Shown here: one piece after another, positions 28,307 to 37,935 of the stretch | Numbering within the stretch: the stretch's first letter is position 1 | How the letters are laid out: each line of letters starts with the position of its first letter | From: JACCZX01 sp038216465 | GTDB lineage: Bacteria; Pseudomonadota; Gammaproteobacteria; Burkholderiales; Burkholderiaceae_F | Assembly (NCBI GenBank): GCA_038216465.1 | Contig: JBBQQC010000012.1 | Location: forward strand, 1-64,000 | Reading direction: 5' to 3' | Length of the DNA stretch: 64,000 nucleotides | Translations under genes and position numbers: made by a program | Notes under the pieces: generated by a model | Database searches by the model: none | What the model saw: the letters and a program-made list of their open reading frames with translations, nothing else | What the model was told of the DNA's origin: nothing

Positions 28307-29491
28307 TTAGAGATCCAAGGACGCTATTCGCGCCGCGGCTTCCGCTGCCTCCGCCGGCGACGCGACCAACGCAATCCTGACATAGCCGGCGCCCGGGTTG
28401 CCACCCGGGGTGTCGCGCGACAGATAACTGCCGGGCAAGACGGTCACGTTCTTCTGCGCATACAGACTGCGCGCATACGCGCTTTCATCGATCGGCGTGC
28501 GTGCCCACAGGTAGAACGCCGCATCCGGAACCGAACACGGCAGCCGCGACGCAATGACCGGAGTCGCCTGCTTGAATTTCTGCGCGTAGAGCCGGCGCGT
28601 CTCGACCACGTGCGCTTCGTTCTGCCAGGCGGCAATGCTCGCGTGCTGCACCGGCAGACTCATCGCGGTGCCGTGATACGTGCGATAGAGCATGAACTTT
28701 TGGATCGCCTCGGCGTCGCCCGCGACGAAGCCCGAGCGCATCCCCGGAACGCTCGATCGCTTCGACAGGCTGCTGAACATCACAAGCCGTTCGAAACGAT
28801 CACGCCCAAGCTCGGTCGCCGCCTGTAGGCTGCCCAGCGGCGGCTTGCCTTCTTCGAAATAAATTTCCGAATAACACTCGTCGGACGCAATGACGAAGCC
28901 ATGGCGATCGGAGAGCTCGAACAGCTGCTTCCATTCGTTTAGTTTCATTACGTGCCCGCTCGGATTGCCCGGCGAGCACACGTAGACCAGCTGTACGTCA
29001 CGCCACTGGGCCTCGGTCAGAGATTCGAACGGCATCCGATACCCGTTGGCCGCGCTGGTCGAGAGATAAAGCGGGGTCGCACCGGCCAGCAGCGCGGCTC
29101 CTTCATAAATCTGATAGAAAGGATTCGGCGCAACCACGTATGCGGTGCGCGTGCGATCGACAATCGCCTGCGCGAACGAGAACAGCGCTTCGCGTGAGCC
29201 GGTCACCGGCAGAACTTGCGTCGATGGATCGAGCGCCTTCAGGTGAAACCGGCGCACGGCCCAGGCGGCGATGGCTTCGCGCAACGCAGGCACGCCGGCG
29301 GTCAGCGGATAGCTGGCGACGCCGGGCAGTGCCTTCGCGTAGGCGTCGAGGATAAACGGCGGCGTCGGATGCTTCGGTTCGCCGATGGACAGGTTGATTG
29401 GTTCGAGTCCGGCCGGCGGGGTGATGCCGGTGAACAGCTGGCGGAGACGCTCGAACGGGTAGGGCTGCAGTCGGCCCAGGTCGGGATTCAC
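28307..29491 (-). CDS. dapC: Succinyldiaminopimelate transaminase DapC
   Basis: The 394-residue fold-type I aminotransferase has the PLP-lysine region FSSLSKRSSVPGMRSGF near residue 243, CSPGNPSGHVMKL and ASDECYSEIYFEEGKPP. It converts N-succinyl-2-amino-6-ketopimelate to N-succinyl-diaminopimelate. The N-terminus (MNPDLGRLQPYPFERLRQLF) is typical of betaproteobacterial DapC, supporting the GTG at 29491. It follows queF by 5 bases and precedes dapD. Confidence 0.94.
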   Translation of the reverse strand: MNPDLGRLQPYPFERLRQLFTGITPPAGLEPINLSIGEPKHPTPPFILDAYAKALPGVASYPLTAGVPALREAIAAWAVRRFHLKALDPSTQVLPVTGSREALFSFAQAIVDRTRTAYVVAPNPFYQIYEGAALLAGATPLYLSTSAANGYRMPFESLTEAQWRDVQLVYVCSPGNPSGHVMKLNEWKQLFELSDRHGFVIASDECYSEIYFEEGKPPLGSLQAATELGRDRFERLVMFSSLSKRSSVPGMRSGFVAGDAEAIQKFMLYRTYHGTAMSLPVQHASIAAWQNEAHVVETRRLYAQKFKQATPVIASRLPCSVPDAAFYLWARTPIDESAYARSLYAQKNVTVLPGSYLSRDTPGGNPGAGYVRIALVASPAEAAEAAARIASLDL

Positions 29492-29496
29492 GATGC

Positions 29497-29916
29497 CTAG
29501 CCGCGGGTCGATCGATTCGGCGACTCGTCGCGGGCGATGATCGGCAAAGCCGGCTTCCAGCCTTTCTTACGATGTTCGGCCGTGACCGTCGTGAAAATCC
29601 CGCCGCGCACATACCACTTTGCAGTCAGGCGAATGAAGCGTGGCGCCAGTGCGTTGACCAGATCGCCCAGGATGGCATTGGTCACCGCCTCGTGAAAAAC
29701 GCCCTCATTCCGATAAGACCACATGTAAAGTTTCAGGCTCTTAAGCTCGACGTTGCGCTTGTCGGGAACAAGGTCGATGACCAGGGTGGCGAAGTCCGGC
29801 TGGCCGGTCAACGGGCACAGGCACGTGAACTCCGGAATTTCCAGCCGCACCCAGTAATCGCGCTTGGGCGACGGGTTCTTAAAAGTCTCGAGGGCTCGGG
29901 AGGGGCGTGTGGCCAT
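29497..29916 (-). CDS. queF: NADPH-dependent 7-cyano-7-deazaguanine reductase QueF
   Basis: The 139-residue protein is the short, unimodular (YkvM-type) QueF that reduces preQ0 to preQ1 in queuosine synthesis. The catalytic cysteine lies in EFTCLCPLTGQPDFA; the motif LKSLKLYMWSYRNEGVFHE binds NADPH and the nitrile-bearing base. The ATG at 29916 was preferred over the upstream in-frame start at 29955 because a consensus -10 box lies between them. First gene of the minus-strand run that holds dapC and dapD. Confidence 0.94.
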   Translation of the reverse strand: MATRPSRALETFKNPSPKRDYWVRLEIPEFTCLCPLTGQPDFATLVIDLVPDKRNVELKSLKLYMWSYRNEGVFHEAVTNAILGDLVNALAPRFIRLTAKWYVRGGIFTTVTAEHRKKGWKPALPIIARDESPNRSTRG

Positions 29917-29940
29917 GCAGGTTAGGACGACTTGCACGGT

Positions 29941-29946
29941 ATTATA
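29941..29946 (-). promoter_or_regulatory. Probable -10 box of the queF-dapC-dapD transcript
   Basis: TATAAT on the minus strand lies 25 bases before the queF ATG, a perfect sigma-70 -10 hexamer. No good -35 box was found 16-18 bases upstream, so the promoter call rests on the -10 alone and on position between divergent genes. Confidence 0.5.
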
Positions 29947-30009
29947 CGAATGCACTCTCGAACGCTGTGCGCATCTCGCATGCGCTTACACCAAAATCCC
30001 TCTTAAAAC

Positions 30010-33000
30010 GTGCGGCTTCGGCAGATCAGACTGGCCGGGTTTAAATCTTTTGTTGATCCGACGCCGATCGACGTACCCGGCACGCTGGTCGGTGTCGTCG
30101 GCCCCAACGGCTGCGGCAAGTCGAACGTGATCGACGCCGTCCGCTGGGTGCTCGGCGAAAGCAAAGCGGCCGAACTGCGCGGCGAATCGATGCAGGATGT
30201 GATCTTCAACGGCTCAGGTGATCGCAAGCCCGCCGGTCGCGCGAGTGTCGAGCTCGCGTTCGACAACAATGAAGGGCGCATCGGAGGAGCGTGGGCCCAG
30301 TACGCCGAGATCTCGGTCAAGCGCGTACTGACGCGCGATGGGGCATCGAGCTACTACATCAACAACCAGAACGTGCGCCGGCGCGACGTGCACGACATGT
30401 TTCTTGGCACCGGCCTCGGGCCGCGCGCGTACGCGATCATCGGCCAGGGCATGATCTCTCGCATCGTCGAGGCACGGCCCGAAGAGCTGCGAATTTTCTT
30501 GGAGGAAGCGGCCGGCGTTTCGAAATACAAGGAGCGCCGCCGCGAAACCGAGAACCGGCTGGCCGACACGCGCGATAACCTGACGCGCGTCGAAGACATT
30601 CTGCGCGAGCTCGATGCACAGATCGGCAAGCTCGAGCAGCAAGCGGCGGTGGCGCAGACTTATCGTTCGCTGAAGGCGACCCACGACGAGCAGCAGCAAT
30701 TGCTGTGGCTGACGCGCAAGCGCGAAGCCGACATCGAGCGCGACAAAGTGACGCGCGACATCGGCAATCGCACCGTGGCGCTCGATGCGCATGTCGCCGA
30801 TCTGCGCGGCGCCGAGCGCGCGCTGGAAGGCGTCCGAAGCGCACACTTTGCAGCGAGCGACGCCGTTCACGACGCGCAGGGCGCGCTGTTTCAGGTCAAT
30901 GCCGAAGTCGCAAAACTGGAGTCGGAGATACGGCTGATCGCCGAGAGCCGTTCGCGGTTGTCGGCGCAGGTCGTGTCGCTGCAGACCACGCGCAACGTCC
31001 GCCTGAATGAGGGCGCCGAATTGGGAAGCCGCGCCGTCGAGCTGGTGCAAGCCATGGCCGACCTCACCGGCCGGCTCGAGCACGCGAAGGCAAGCGTTGC
31101 GGCGCACGAGGCGAGGCTGCCGCAACTCGAGCAGACGTACAGCGCGATGCGCGACGCGGTGACAGCCGCTCGGGCCGACGCAGCGCTAGCCGCGCAATCG
31201 ATCGAAGCAGCCGCAGCCGAGCAGCGCAACGCAGACCGGCAGCTCGCGCATTTGGCGCAACGTCGCGCGCGCCTGAGCGAGGAGCGGGCGTCGATCGGCT
31301 CGCCCGATGAAGCGCAGCTGGCCAGCCTGACGCAGCAGCTGGTCAACAGCGAAGCTGAAATCGCAGCCGTTGCCGAGTCACAGCAGCGCAGCGAAGCGAA
31401 CGTCGATCGGATGACGGATCAACGCCAGCAGCGGCTGGACGATCGCGCACGCCAGATCGAAGTGTTGGCCAGGACCGAAGCGCATCTGCAAGCGCTGCAG
31501 CAGGTGCAGGCGAGCGTCGAGGCCAACGCGAAACTCGATCCCTGGTTGCGGGCGCAAGGCCTCGAGAATTTGCCGCGCCTGTTTCGCAAGCTGAGCGTCG
31601 AACCCGGTTGGGAAACGGCGTTCGAAGCGGTGTTGCGGGAGCGGGTGCAGGGCGTCGAGGTGAACCGCCTCGATTCCGTAGGCGGACTGGCCACGGATGC
31701 ACCACCGGCACGGGTTGCGTTTTATTCGACCACAGGCGCCACCACCGGAGAATTGCCGCAGCTGCCGCGCTTCCGCCGGCTCAGCGACCTGGTGCGCACG
31801 CACGACGCTGCGTTCGCTGCGTTGCTTGCCGACTGGCTCGCGCATGTATTTGTTGCAGACGATCTCGCGTCGGCACTGGCGGCGCGCAGCGAATTGCCGG
31901 CAGGCGCGCAGTTCGTGGTCAAGGCAGCGCATCGTGTGTCGCGGCACGACGTTCACTTCTACGCGGCCGATGATCAAGCTTCGGGACTGCTTGCGCGCCG
32001 TCTGGAGATCGAAAATCTCGAGCGCGAAGTGCGCGCGCAACGCTTGATCGCAGAACAGGCCACGGCGGCGACTGCGCGCTCCGAAGTCGATTTGCGGTCG
32101 GCGCAACAAGCGCGCGACACCGCGCGGCACGATGCGGAACGGCAGAAATCGCGGCTACACGCGCTGCAGCTCGAATCGGTCCGGCTCGAGGAGTTGATCG
32201 ACCGCGTCCGGCATCGAAGTGGTCAGATCGAGTCCGAACTGCGCGAGATCGAGTCGCACGAGCGCGACGCCCGCGCGCAGCGCCAGCAGGCCGACGACCG
32301 CTTCGCGCAGCTCGATGCCGAGCTCTGCACGCGCCAGGAGGCCGTAGAGAGTGCGCGCCTGACATACGAAGAAGCCGACCGTGGCTTGCGCGCAGCGCGC
32401 GACGAGCTGCGCACGCTGGAAACGGCGCGTCAGCACTGCGAATTCACGCTGGCGTCACACCGGGAGCGCGAGCGTGACCTGACCCGCGGCGCCGATGCGG
32501 CTGCCGCCGATGCGCAGCGGTTGGCCGATGAAATCACCAAAGCCGACGACGAGCTGAAGAGACTCGACGACGGTGCCGCGCGTAGCGGCCTTGCAGACTG
32601 GCTCTCGCGCCGGTCAGCGGCCGACGAATCGCTGCGCCAGGCGCGCAGCTATCTGGACGACTTCGCGCAACAACTGCGCGCGGCCGACGAAAAACGACTG
32701 ACGCTCGAGCGCGAAGTCCAGCCGCTGCGTGACAAGCTGACCGAGCTGCAGTTAAGAGAACAGGCAGCCCGACTTGCCGCGGAGCAATTCGCCAATCAGC
32801 TGGTCGAGGTTCGAGCCGACGAAGCTGCACTCGCGACCAAGCTCAGCAAACCGCCGCAAAAGGCCGCCGCGTTACAGGCCGAGATAGCGCGTCTGGCGCA
32901 GGAAATCGAAGCGCTCGGCGCAGTCAATCTGGCTGCGCTCGAAGAGCTGACAACATCTCGCGAGCGCAAGGATTTCCTGGATGCACAGTCCGCCGACCTG

Positions 33001-33534
33001 ACCGCGGCCATCACGACACTTGAAGACGCAATCCGCAAGATCGATCGCGAGACGCGCCAGATGCTGCAGCAGACCTTCGACGCGGTCAATATTCACTTTG
33101 GCCAGTTGTTTCCGAAGCTGTTCGGCGGCGGCGATGCGCGCCTGATCATGACCGGCGAAGAGATTCTCGACGCCGGCGTGCAAGTCATGGCGCAGCCGCC
33201 GGGCAAGCGCAACAGCACGATCCATCTGTTATCCGGTGGAGAAAAGGCGTTGACCGCAACCGCGCTCGTGTTCGCGCTATTCAAGCTGAATCCGGCGCCG
33301 TTCTGTCTGCTGGACGAAGTCGACGCTCCGCTCGACGACGCCAACACCGAGCGGTTTTGCCGCCTGGTCGAGTCGATGACCGACAACACCCAGTTCATGT
33401 TCATCACGCACAACAAGATCTCGATGGAGATGGCGCAGCAGCTGATCGGCGTCACGATGCAGGAACAAGGCGTCTCGCGCATCGTCGCGGTCGATATCGA
33501 CAGCGCCGTGCGGCTGACCGCTGAAGCTGCGTAG
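30010..33534 (+). CDS. smc: Chromosome segregation protein SMC
   Basis: The 1174-residue protein has the full SMC layout: N-terminal ATPase half with Walker A GPNGCGKSN (residues 31-39), a first coiled coil from about 170 to 500, a hinge near 510-650 (including LPRLFRKLSVEPGWETAFEA), a second coiled coil, and a C-terminal half with signature LLSGGEKALTA and Walker B FCLLDEVDAPLDDAN. It organises and condenses the chromosome, with ScpA/ScpB encoded elsewhere. The GTG at 30010 gives the standard start (MRLRQIRLAGFKSF). It leads an smc-zipA-ligA operon. Confidence 0.96.
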   Translation: MRLRQIRLAGFKSFVDPTPIDVPGTLVGVVGPNGCGKSNVIDAVRWVLGESKAAELRGESMQDVIFNGSGDRKPAGRASVELAFDNNEGRIGGAWAQYAEISVKRVLTRDGASSYYINNQNVRRRDVHDMFLGTGLGPRAYAIIGQGMISRIVEARPEELRIFLEEAAGVSKYKERRRETENRLADTRDNLTRVEDILRELDAQIGKLEQQAAVAQTYRSLKATHDEQQQLLWLTRKREADIERDKVTRDIGNRTVALDAHVADLRGAERALEGVRSAHFAASDAVHDAQGALFQVNAEVAKLESEIRLIAESRSRLSAQVVSLQTTRNVRLNEGAELGSRAVELVQAMADLTGRLEHAKASVAAHEARLPQLEQTYSAMRDAVTAARADAALAAQSIEAAAAEQRNADRQLAHLAQRRARLSEERASIGSPDEAQLASLTQQLVNSEAEIAAVAESQQRSEANVDRMTDQRQQRLDDRARQIEVLARTEAHLQALQQVQASVEANAKLDPWLRAQGLENLPRLFRKLSVEPGWETAFEAVLRERVQGVEVNRLDSVGGLATDAPPARVAFYSTTGATTGELPQLPRFRRLSDLVRTHDAAFAALLADWLAHVFVADDLASALAARSELPAGAQFVVKAAHRVSRHDVHFYAADDQASGLLARRLEIENLEREVRAQRLIAEQATAATARSEVDLRSAQQARDTARHDAERQKSRLHALQLESVRLEELIDRVRHRSGQIESELREIESHERDARAQRQQADDRFAQLDAELCTRQEAVESARLTYEEADRGLRAARDELRTLETARQHCEFTLASHRERERDLTRGADAAAADAQRLADEITKADDELKRLDDGAARSGLADWLSRRSAADESLRQARSYLDDFAQQLRAADEKRLTLEREVQPLRDKLTELQLREQAARLAAEQFANQLVEVRADEAALATKLSKPPQKAAALQAEIARLAQEIEALGAVNLAALEELTTSRERKDFLDAQSADLTAAITTLEDAIRKIDRETRQMLQQTFDAVNIHFGQLFPKLFGGGDARLIMTGEEILDAGVQVMAQPPGKRNSTIHLLSGGEKALTATALVFALFKLNPAPFCLLDEVDAPLDDANTERFCRLVESMTDNTQFMFITHNKISMEMAQQLIGVTMQEQGVSRIVAVDIDSAVRLTAEAA

Positions 33535-33537
33535 GCT

Positions 33538-34617
33538 ATGAATCAATTGCACTGGGTGCTGCTGGCGATCGCCGCAGTCCTGCTGCTCGCGCTTTATCTG
33601 CATGGCAAGTGGCAGGAGCGAAAGTCCGCGCGGCTCGAAGAAACGCAAAGCGATCTGGAAGCGGCGTCGCTCGAACGTCTGTTGCCTGCTCGCGCGGCTT
33701 CGCTGCGCAGCGCGCGCCAGGCCCCGGTTCGAATCGAACCAACGATGGGAATTTCGTCCGAGGCTCCTCCGGCTTCCAGTGAATCGTCCGGTGATGCGAG
33801 CGCGGATCAGACACAGCCCGTCGGTGGATGGGTTGAAGATGCGCTGCTCGACGCGATGCTCGAGCTGCGCTGCGTTCATGCGTTTGATGGGGTCGCCGCG
33901 CTCGAAGCGCGCGCGCAACTTGATCGGCTCGCGTTGCCGTTGCCGATTCACCTCGCGGTGTGGGACGGCAAGGCCGGACGCTGGACTCTGCCCGACCGGT
34001 TCGGCTTTTATTCCGAAATGCTGATCGCGGTGCAGCTGGCTACTCGACGCCATGCATTGGGCGAAATCGATGCATCGCGCTTCATCGCGGCTGTCCAGCA
34101 GATTGCGGTATCGATCGACGCCGACTTTGACCCGCCAGATGTAGGGCGTCTGGTGCAACGGTCGGCCGCGCTTGATGCGCTATGCGCGCGCTTCGACGTA
34201 CAGATCACGCTGACGCTAGAAGCGTTGGCGCAGCCATGGAACAGCGTCGAGGTCGATGCAGCAGCGACCGATGCAGGCTTGACCGAAGTGGAGCGCGAGC
34301 GCTGGGAAAGACTGGACGACCAAGACCCAACGGCGCTGGTGCTGACTCCGACACCGTCGATGCCAACGCAGCGCCTGACGCTGATGCTGGACGTTCCGGG
34401 TTCGACCGCGAACCCGTCGCCGCTATCAATATTGTTTGCAACTGCGCATCAGCTTGCCGCGAAATTAAACGCCCGTGTAGTCGATGACAATGGTCGAACG
34501 GTCGAGCCCGGTGCGCAATCGGCCATCGAAGGCGAGCTCAATCAGCTGATCAGTGATATGCGCGCCGCGGCTATCGAGCCCGGGTCGCCGCGTGCGCGGC
34601 GCCTGTACGGAGATTAG
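33538..34617 (+). CDS. zipA: Cell division protein ZipA
   Basis: The 359-residue protein has an N-terminal membrane anchor (WVLLAIAAVLLLALYLHG), a charged and Pro/Ser-rich linker to about residue 130, and a C-terminal FtsZ-binding ZipA domain. The domain is divergent at sequence level, as usual in betaproteobacteria; identification leans on membrane topology and on its position between smc and ligA. It tethers FtsZ to the inner membrane. Three bases separate it from smc and 6 from ligA. Confidence 0.85.
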   Translation: MNQLHWVLLAIAAVLLLALYLHGKWQERKSARLEETQSDLEAASLERLLPARAASLRSARQAPVRIEPTMGISSEAPPASSESSGDASADQTQPVGGWVEDALLDAMLELRCVHAFDGVAALEARAQLDRLALPLPIHLAVWDGKAGRWTLPDRFGFYSEMLIAVQLATRRHALGEIDASRFIAAVQQIAVSIDADFDPPDVGRLVQRSAALDALCARFDVQITLTLEALAQPWNSVEVDAAATDAGLTEVERERWERLDDQDPTALVLTPTPSMPTQRLTLMLDVPGSTANPSPLSILFATAHQLAAKLNARVVDDNGRTVEPGAQSAIEGELNQLISDMRAAAIEPGSPRARRLYGD

Positions 34618-34623
34618 CCAGCG

Positions 34624-36651
34624 ATGGCGCGCGCCAAGCCGCCGCTCGAACAGGCGCGGCGCCTGCGTGAGCTGATTGCGCAGGCCGATCACGATTATTA
34701 CCTGCTCGATCGGCCGTCGCTGCCCGACGCGGAATACGACCGCATGATGCGCGAGCTGCAGGCACTGGAAGCGGCGCACCCTGAGCTCGTCAGCGCCGAT
34801 TCGCCGACGCAGCGGGTCGGCGGCGCGGCGAGCCGCGAGTTCCGGCAAGTGCAGCACGCGGCGCCGATGCTGTCGCTGAACAACGCATTCGACGAGACCG
34901 ACGTCACCGCCTTCGAAACGCGCGCGCGCGACATGCTGTTGCGCGCGGGGCGAGCCGTCGAGCAAATCGAATACGCGTGCGAGCTGAAGTTCGATGGCCT
35001 CGCGGTCAACCTGCGCTATCAGCACGGCGAACTGGTGCTCGGCGCAACCCGCGGCGACGGCGCCCTCGGCGAAGACGTGACGGCGAACATTCGCACGATC
35101 CGTGCGATTCCGCTGCATCTGCGCGGGCGCGCGCCGGCGGTTCTCGAAGTGCGCGGTGAAGTAGTCATGTTCAATCGCGATTTTGAGCGCTTGAACGAGC
35201 GCCAGCGCGCTAAGGAAGAGCGCGAGTATGCGAACCCGCGTAACGCCGCTGCCGGCGCATTACGGCAGCTCGATCCGCGCATCACCGCCGAGCGCTCGTT
35301 GCGGTTTTTCTCGTACGGGCTGGGCGAGCTTCAGGGCGCCGATGAACCGCCCACTCACTCGGCGCTGCTCGACTGGTTAGTCAGCCTCGGCGTGCCGGTT
35401 GCGCGCGAACGGGCGGTCGTGCAAGGCATTGCTGGCTGTCTTCATTTCTATCAGGCAGTGGGCCAGCGACGCACCTCATTGCCGTATCAGATCGATGGCG
35501 TCGTTTACCGGCTCAACTCGCGCGCCGATCAGCAACAGCTGGGCTACGTGTCGCGCGCACCGCGCTTTGCGATTGCGCACAAATTTCCGGCGCAGGAGGC
35601 GATAACGCAGCTGGTCGGAATCGATATTCAGGTCGGCCGCACCGGCGCGCTGACGCCGGTGGCGCGGCTGACGCCGGTATTCGTCGGCGGCGCGACCGTC
35701 ACCAACGCCACGCTGCATAACGAGGACGAGATTCGCCGCAAGGATGTCCGCATCGGCGATACCGTGATAGTGCGGCGCGCCGGCGACGTGATCCCGGAAG
35801 TCGTCGCTGTCGTTTCCGACCGCCGGTCGACCGACGCGAAGGTGTTCAAGATGCCGACGCGGTGCCCCGTATGTGGTTCGCGTGTATTTCGGGAGGAGGG
35901 CGAAGCGGTCGCCCGCTGCACCGGCGGTCTGGTTTGCGGCGCACAGCGCAAGCAGGCCTTGCTGCACTTCGCGAGCCGGCGCGCACTTGACATCGACGGG
36001 CTTGGGGACAAGATCGTCGATCAGCTCGTTGATAAAGGGCTAGTCCACACACCCGCCGATTTGTTCAAGCTCAGCGGTGATGCTTTGGCCAGACTCGACC
36101 GAATGGCCGGCAAGTCGGCAGCGAACCTAGTGGCGGCACTCGAGCGCGCGCGCAGCACGACGCTCGAGCGCTTCATTTTCGCGCTGGGCATCCGGCACGT
36201 CGGCGAATCCACCGCGCGCGATCTGGCGCGGTATTTCGGAAAGCTCGATCCGATCCTCGATGCGTCGGAGGAAGAACTGCTGCAGGTCCCCGATGTAGGG
36301 CCCATCGTCGCTGCAACGATTGCGCGTTTCTTTGCCGAATCACACAACCGCGAAGGGATTAAGCAGCTGCGCGCCGCCGGTGTCCACTGGGCGGATGCCA
36401 ACCCGGTACGCAAGCCGGCCGGCGCGTTGGCCGGCAAGACGTTCGTTATTACCGGAACGCTGCCCACGCTGAAGCGCGACGATGCCAAAGCGATGATCGA
36501 AGCTGCCGGCGGCAAGGTGTCGGGCTCGGTGTCGAAGAAAACCGACTATGTCGTTGCCGGCGACGACACCGGCTCCAAGCTTGCAAGAGCACGCGAACTC
36601 GACGTGTCTATCATCGACGAAGCGAAGTTGCAGAAAATGTTGGGAGACTGA
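34624..36651 (+). CDS. ligA: NAD-dependent DNA ligase LigA
   Basis: The 675-residue ligase seals nicks with NAD as cofactor. In order: an NMN-binding Ia domain (DHDYYLLDRPSLPDAEYDR), the adenylation domain with catalytic Lys in ELKFDGLAV near residue 122, an OB fold, a four-cysteine zinc site (CPVCGS and CTGGLVC near 415-440), helix-hairpin-helix repeats and a C-terminal BRCT domain (GKTFVITGTLPTLKRDDA). Length is standard. Last gene of smc-zipA-ligA; the phosphorylase gene starts right after. Confidence 0.97.
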   Translation: MARAKPPLEQARRLRELIAQADHDYYLLDRPSLPDAEYDRMMRELQALEAAHPELVSADSPTQRVGGAASREFRQVQHAAPMLSLNNAFDETDVTAFETRARDMLLRAGRAVEQIEYACELKFDGLAVNLRYQHGELVLGATRGDGALGEDVTANIRTIRAIPLHLRGRAPAVLEVRGEVVMFNRDFERLNERQRAKEEREYANPRNAAAGALRQLDPRITAERSLRFFSYGLGELQGADEPPTHSALLDWLVSLGVPVARERAVVQGIAGCLHFYQAVGQRRTSLPYQIDGVVYRLNSRADQQQLGYVSRAPRFAIAHKFPAQEAITQLVGIDIQVGRTGALTPVARLTPVFVGGATVTNATLHNEDEIRRKDVRIGDTVIVRRAGDVIPEVVAVVSDRRSTDAKVFKMPTRCPVCGSRVFREEGEAVARCTGGLVCGAQRKQALLHFASRRALDIDGLGDKIVDQLVDKGLVHTPADLFKLSGDALARLDRMAGKSAANLVAALERARSTTLERFIFALGIRHVGESTARDLARYFGKLDPILDASEEELLQVPDVGPIVAATIARFFAESHNREGIKQLRAAGVHWADANPVRKPAGALAGKTFVITGTLPTLKRDDAKAMIEAAGGKVSGSVSKKTDYVVAGDDTGSKLARARELDVSIIDEAKLQKMLGD

Positions 36652-36652
36652 T

Positions 36653-37396
36653 TTGTACGCAATCATCGGCGGCAGCGGGCTGGCCAAGCTGACAGCGCTG
36701 CAGAATCCGCGGCGCCAGGTGATGCGTACGCCCTATGGCGAACCATCGGGTGCACTGACGTTTGGCGAGTTTGCCGGTGCGGAGGTTGTCTTTCTCGCGC
36801 GTCATGGATACGGCCATACGCTCTCGCCGCACGAGATCAACTATCGCGCGAACATCTGGGCTTTGAAGGAATTGAAGGTCGAGGGGGTTATCGCGGTCGC
36901 CACTGTCGGCGGAATCCGCGCGGACCTGGCGCCGGGCACGCTGGTGCTGCCCGATCAGATCATCGACTACACGCACAGCCGCAAGAGCACGTTTTTCGAA
37001 GGCTCGGAAATGCCGGTGACTCACGTTGACTTCACGCAGCCGTATTCGCGTGCGCTGCGCGAGCGCTTGATCGCCGCCGCGGCCGCATGCAATGAGAAGG
37101 TCTACGACGGCGCGGTTTACGCGTGCACGCAGGGACCGCGGCTCGAAACCGCGGCCGAGATCGAGCGCATTGCACGCGCGGGTGGCGACGTCGTCGGCAT
37201 GACCGGCATGCCCGAAGCGGCGCTGGCGCGTGAAAGCGGGCTCGAGTACGCGGCACTGGCGGTTGTGATCAATCACGCCGCCGGGCGCGGCGACAGCGTG
37301 CAGGCGATCAAGCTCGAAGAACTGGGCGAAGTGATGCACCAGAGCATCGTGCGCGCCGTGCGGATCCTGACCTCATTTTTTGGACGAGCGCCGTGA
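36653..37396 (+). CDS. MTA/MTI phosphorylase (purine nucleoside phosphorylase family)
   Basis: The 247-residue protein belongs to the MTAP/PNP family: the phosphate-binding start YAIIGGSGL, FLARHGYGHTLSPHEINYRAN, QGPRLETAAEIE and GMTGMPEAALARE. Enzymes of this branch act on 5'-methylthioadenosine or 5'-methylthioinosine for purine and methionine salvage; in several proteobacteria the true substrate is methylthioinosine, and sequence inspection alone cannot decide. A TTG at 36653 follows GGGAGA and is the only start that gives the family N-terminus. Its stop overlaps the def start by 4 bases. Confidence 0.87.
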   Translation: MYAIIGGSGLAKLTALQNPRRQVMRTPYGEPSGALTFGEFAGAEVVFLARHGYGHTLSPHEINYRANIWALKELKVEGVIAVATVGGIRADLAPGTLVLPDQIIDYTHSRKSTFFEGSEMPVTHVDFTQPYSRALRERLIAAAAACNEKVYDGAVYACTQGPRLETAAEIERIARAGGDVVGMTGMPEAALARESGLEYAALAVVINHAAGRGDSVQAIKLEELGEVMHQSIVRAVRILTSFFGRAP

Positions 37397-37935
37397 TCAA
37401 AGAGATTCTGCGGATGGGCGATCCGCGGCTGCTCGAAGCGTCGCAAGCGGTGCGCGACATTGCCGCGCCCGAGCTGGCGCGGCTGGTCGACGACATGTTC
37501 GACACGATGCATGCTGCAAACGGTGCGGGGCTGGCGGCGCCTCAGATCGGCGTTCCGCTTCGCGTCGTGATCTTCGGCTACAGCGATCCCGACGCGCGCA
37601 ACCCGCGCTATCCGGATGCCGATCCGGTGCCGCAAACGATCCTGATCAATCCGATCATCGATCTGCTGACCGAAGAGATCGAAGAAGGCTGGGAAGGATG
37701 CCTGTCGGTCCCTGGCTTGCGCGGTGTCGTTCCGCGCTGCGCGAAAATTCGCTACCGCGGAGTCGACCTGCAAGGAAAGGCGATCGATCGTGCCGTCGAT
37801 GGCTTTCACGCGCGCGTCGTGCAGCACGAGTGCGACCATCTGGACGGCATTCTGTATCCGATGCGGGTGCGCGACTTCTCCCGCTTCGGTTACACCGATA
37901 TCTTGTTTCCCGAAATGGCCGACGCCGACGATTGA
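37393..37935 (+). CDS. def: Peptide deformylase
   Basis: The 180-residue iron/zinc hydrolase removes the N-formyl group from new proteins. All three family motifs are present: GAGLAAPQIG, EGCLSVPG (metal Cys) and QHECDHLDG (two metal His and the catalytic Glu). The GTG at 37393 overlaps the upstream stop. The 3' end overlaps the convergent glnD gene by 46 bases. Its acidic C-terminal tail lies in that overlap. Confidence 0.95.
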   Translation: MIKEILRMGDPRLLEASQAVRDIAAPELARLVDDMFDTMHAANGAGLAAPQIGVPLRVVIFGYSDPDARNPRYPDADPVPQTILINPIIDLLTEEIEEGWEGCLSVPGLRGVVPRCAKIRYRGVDLQGKAIDRAVDGFHARVVQHECDHLDGILYPMRVRDFSRFGYTDILFPEMADADD

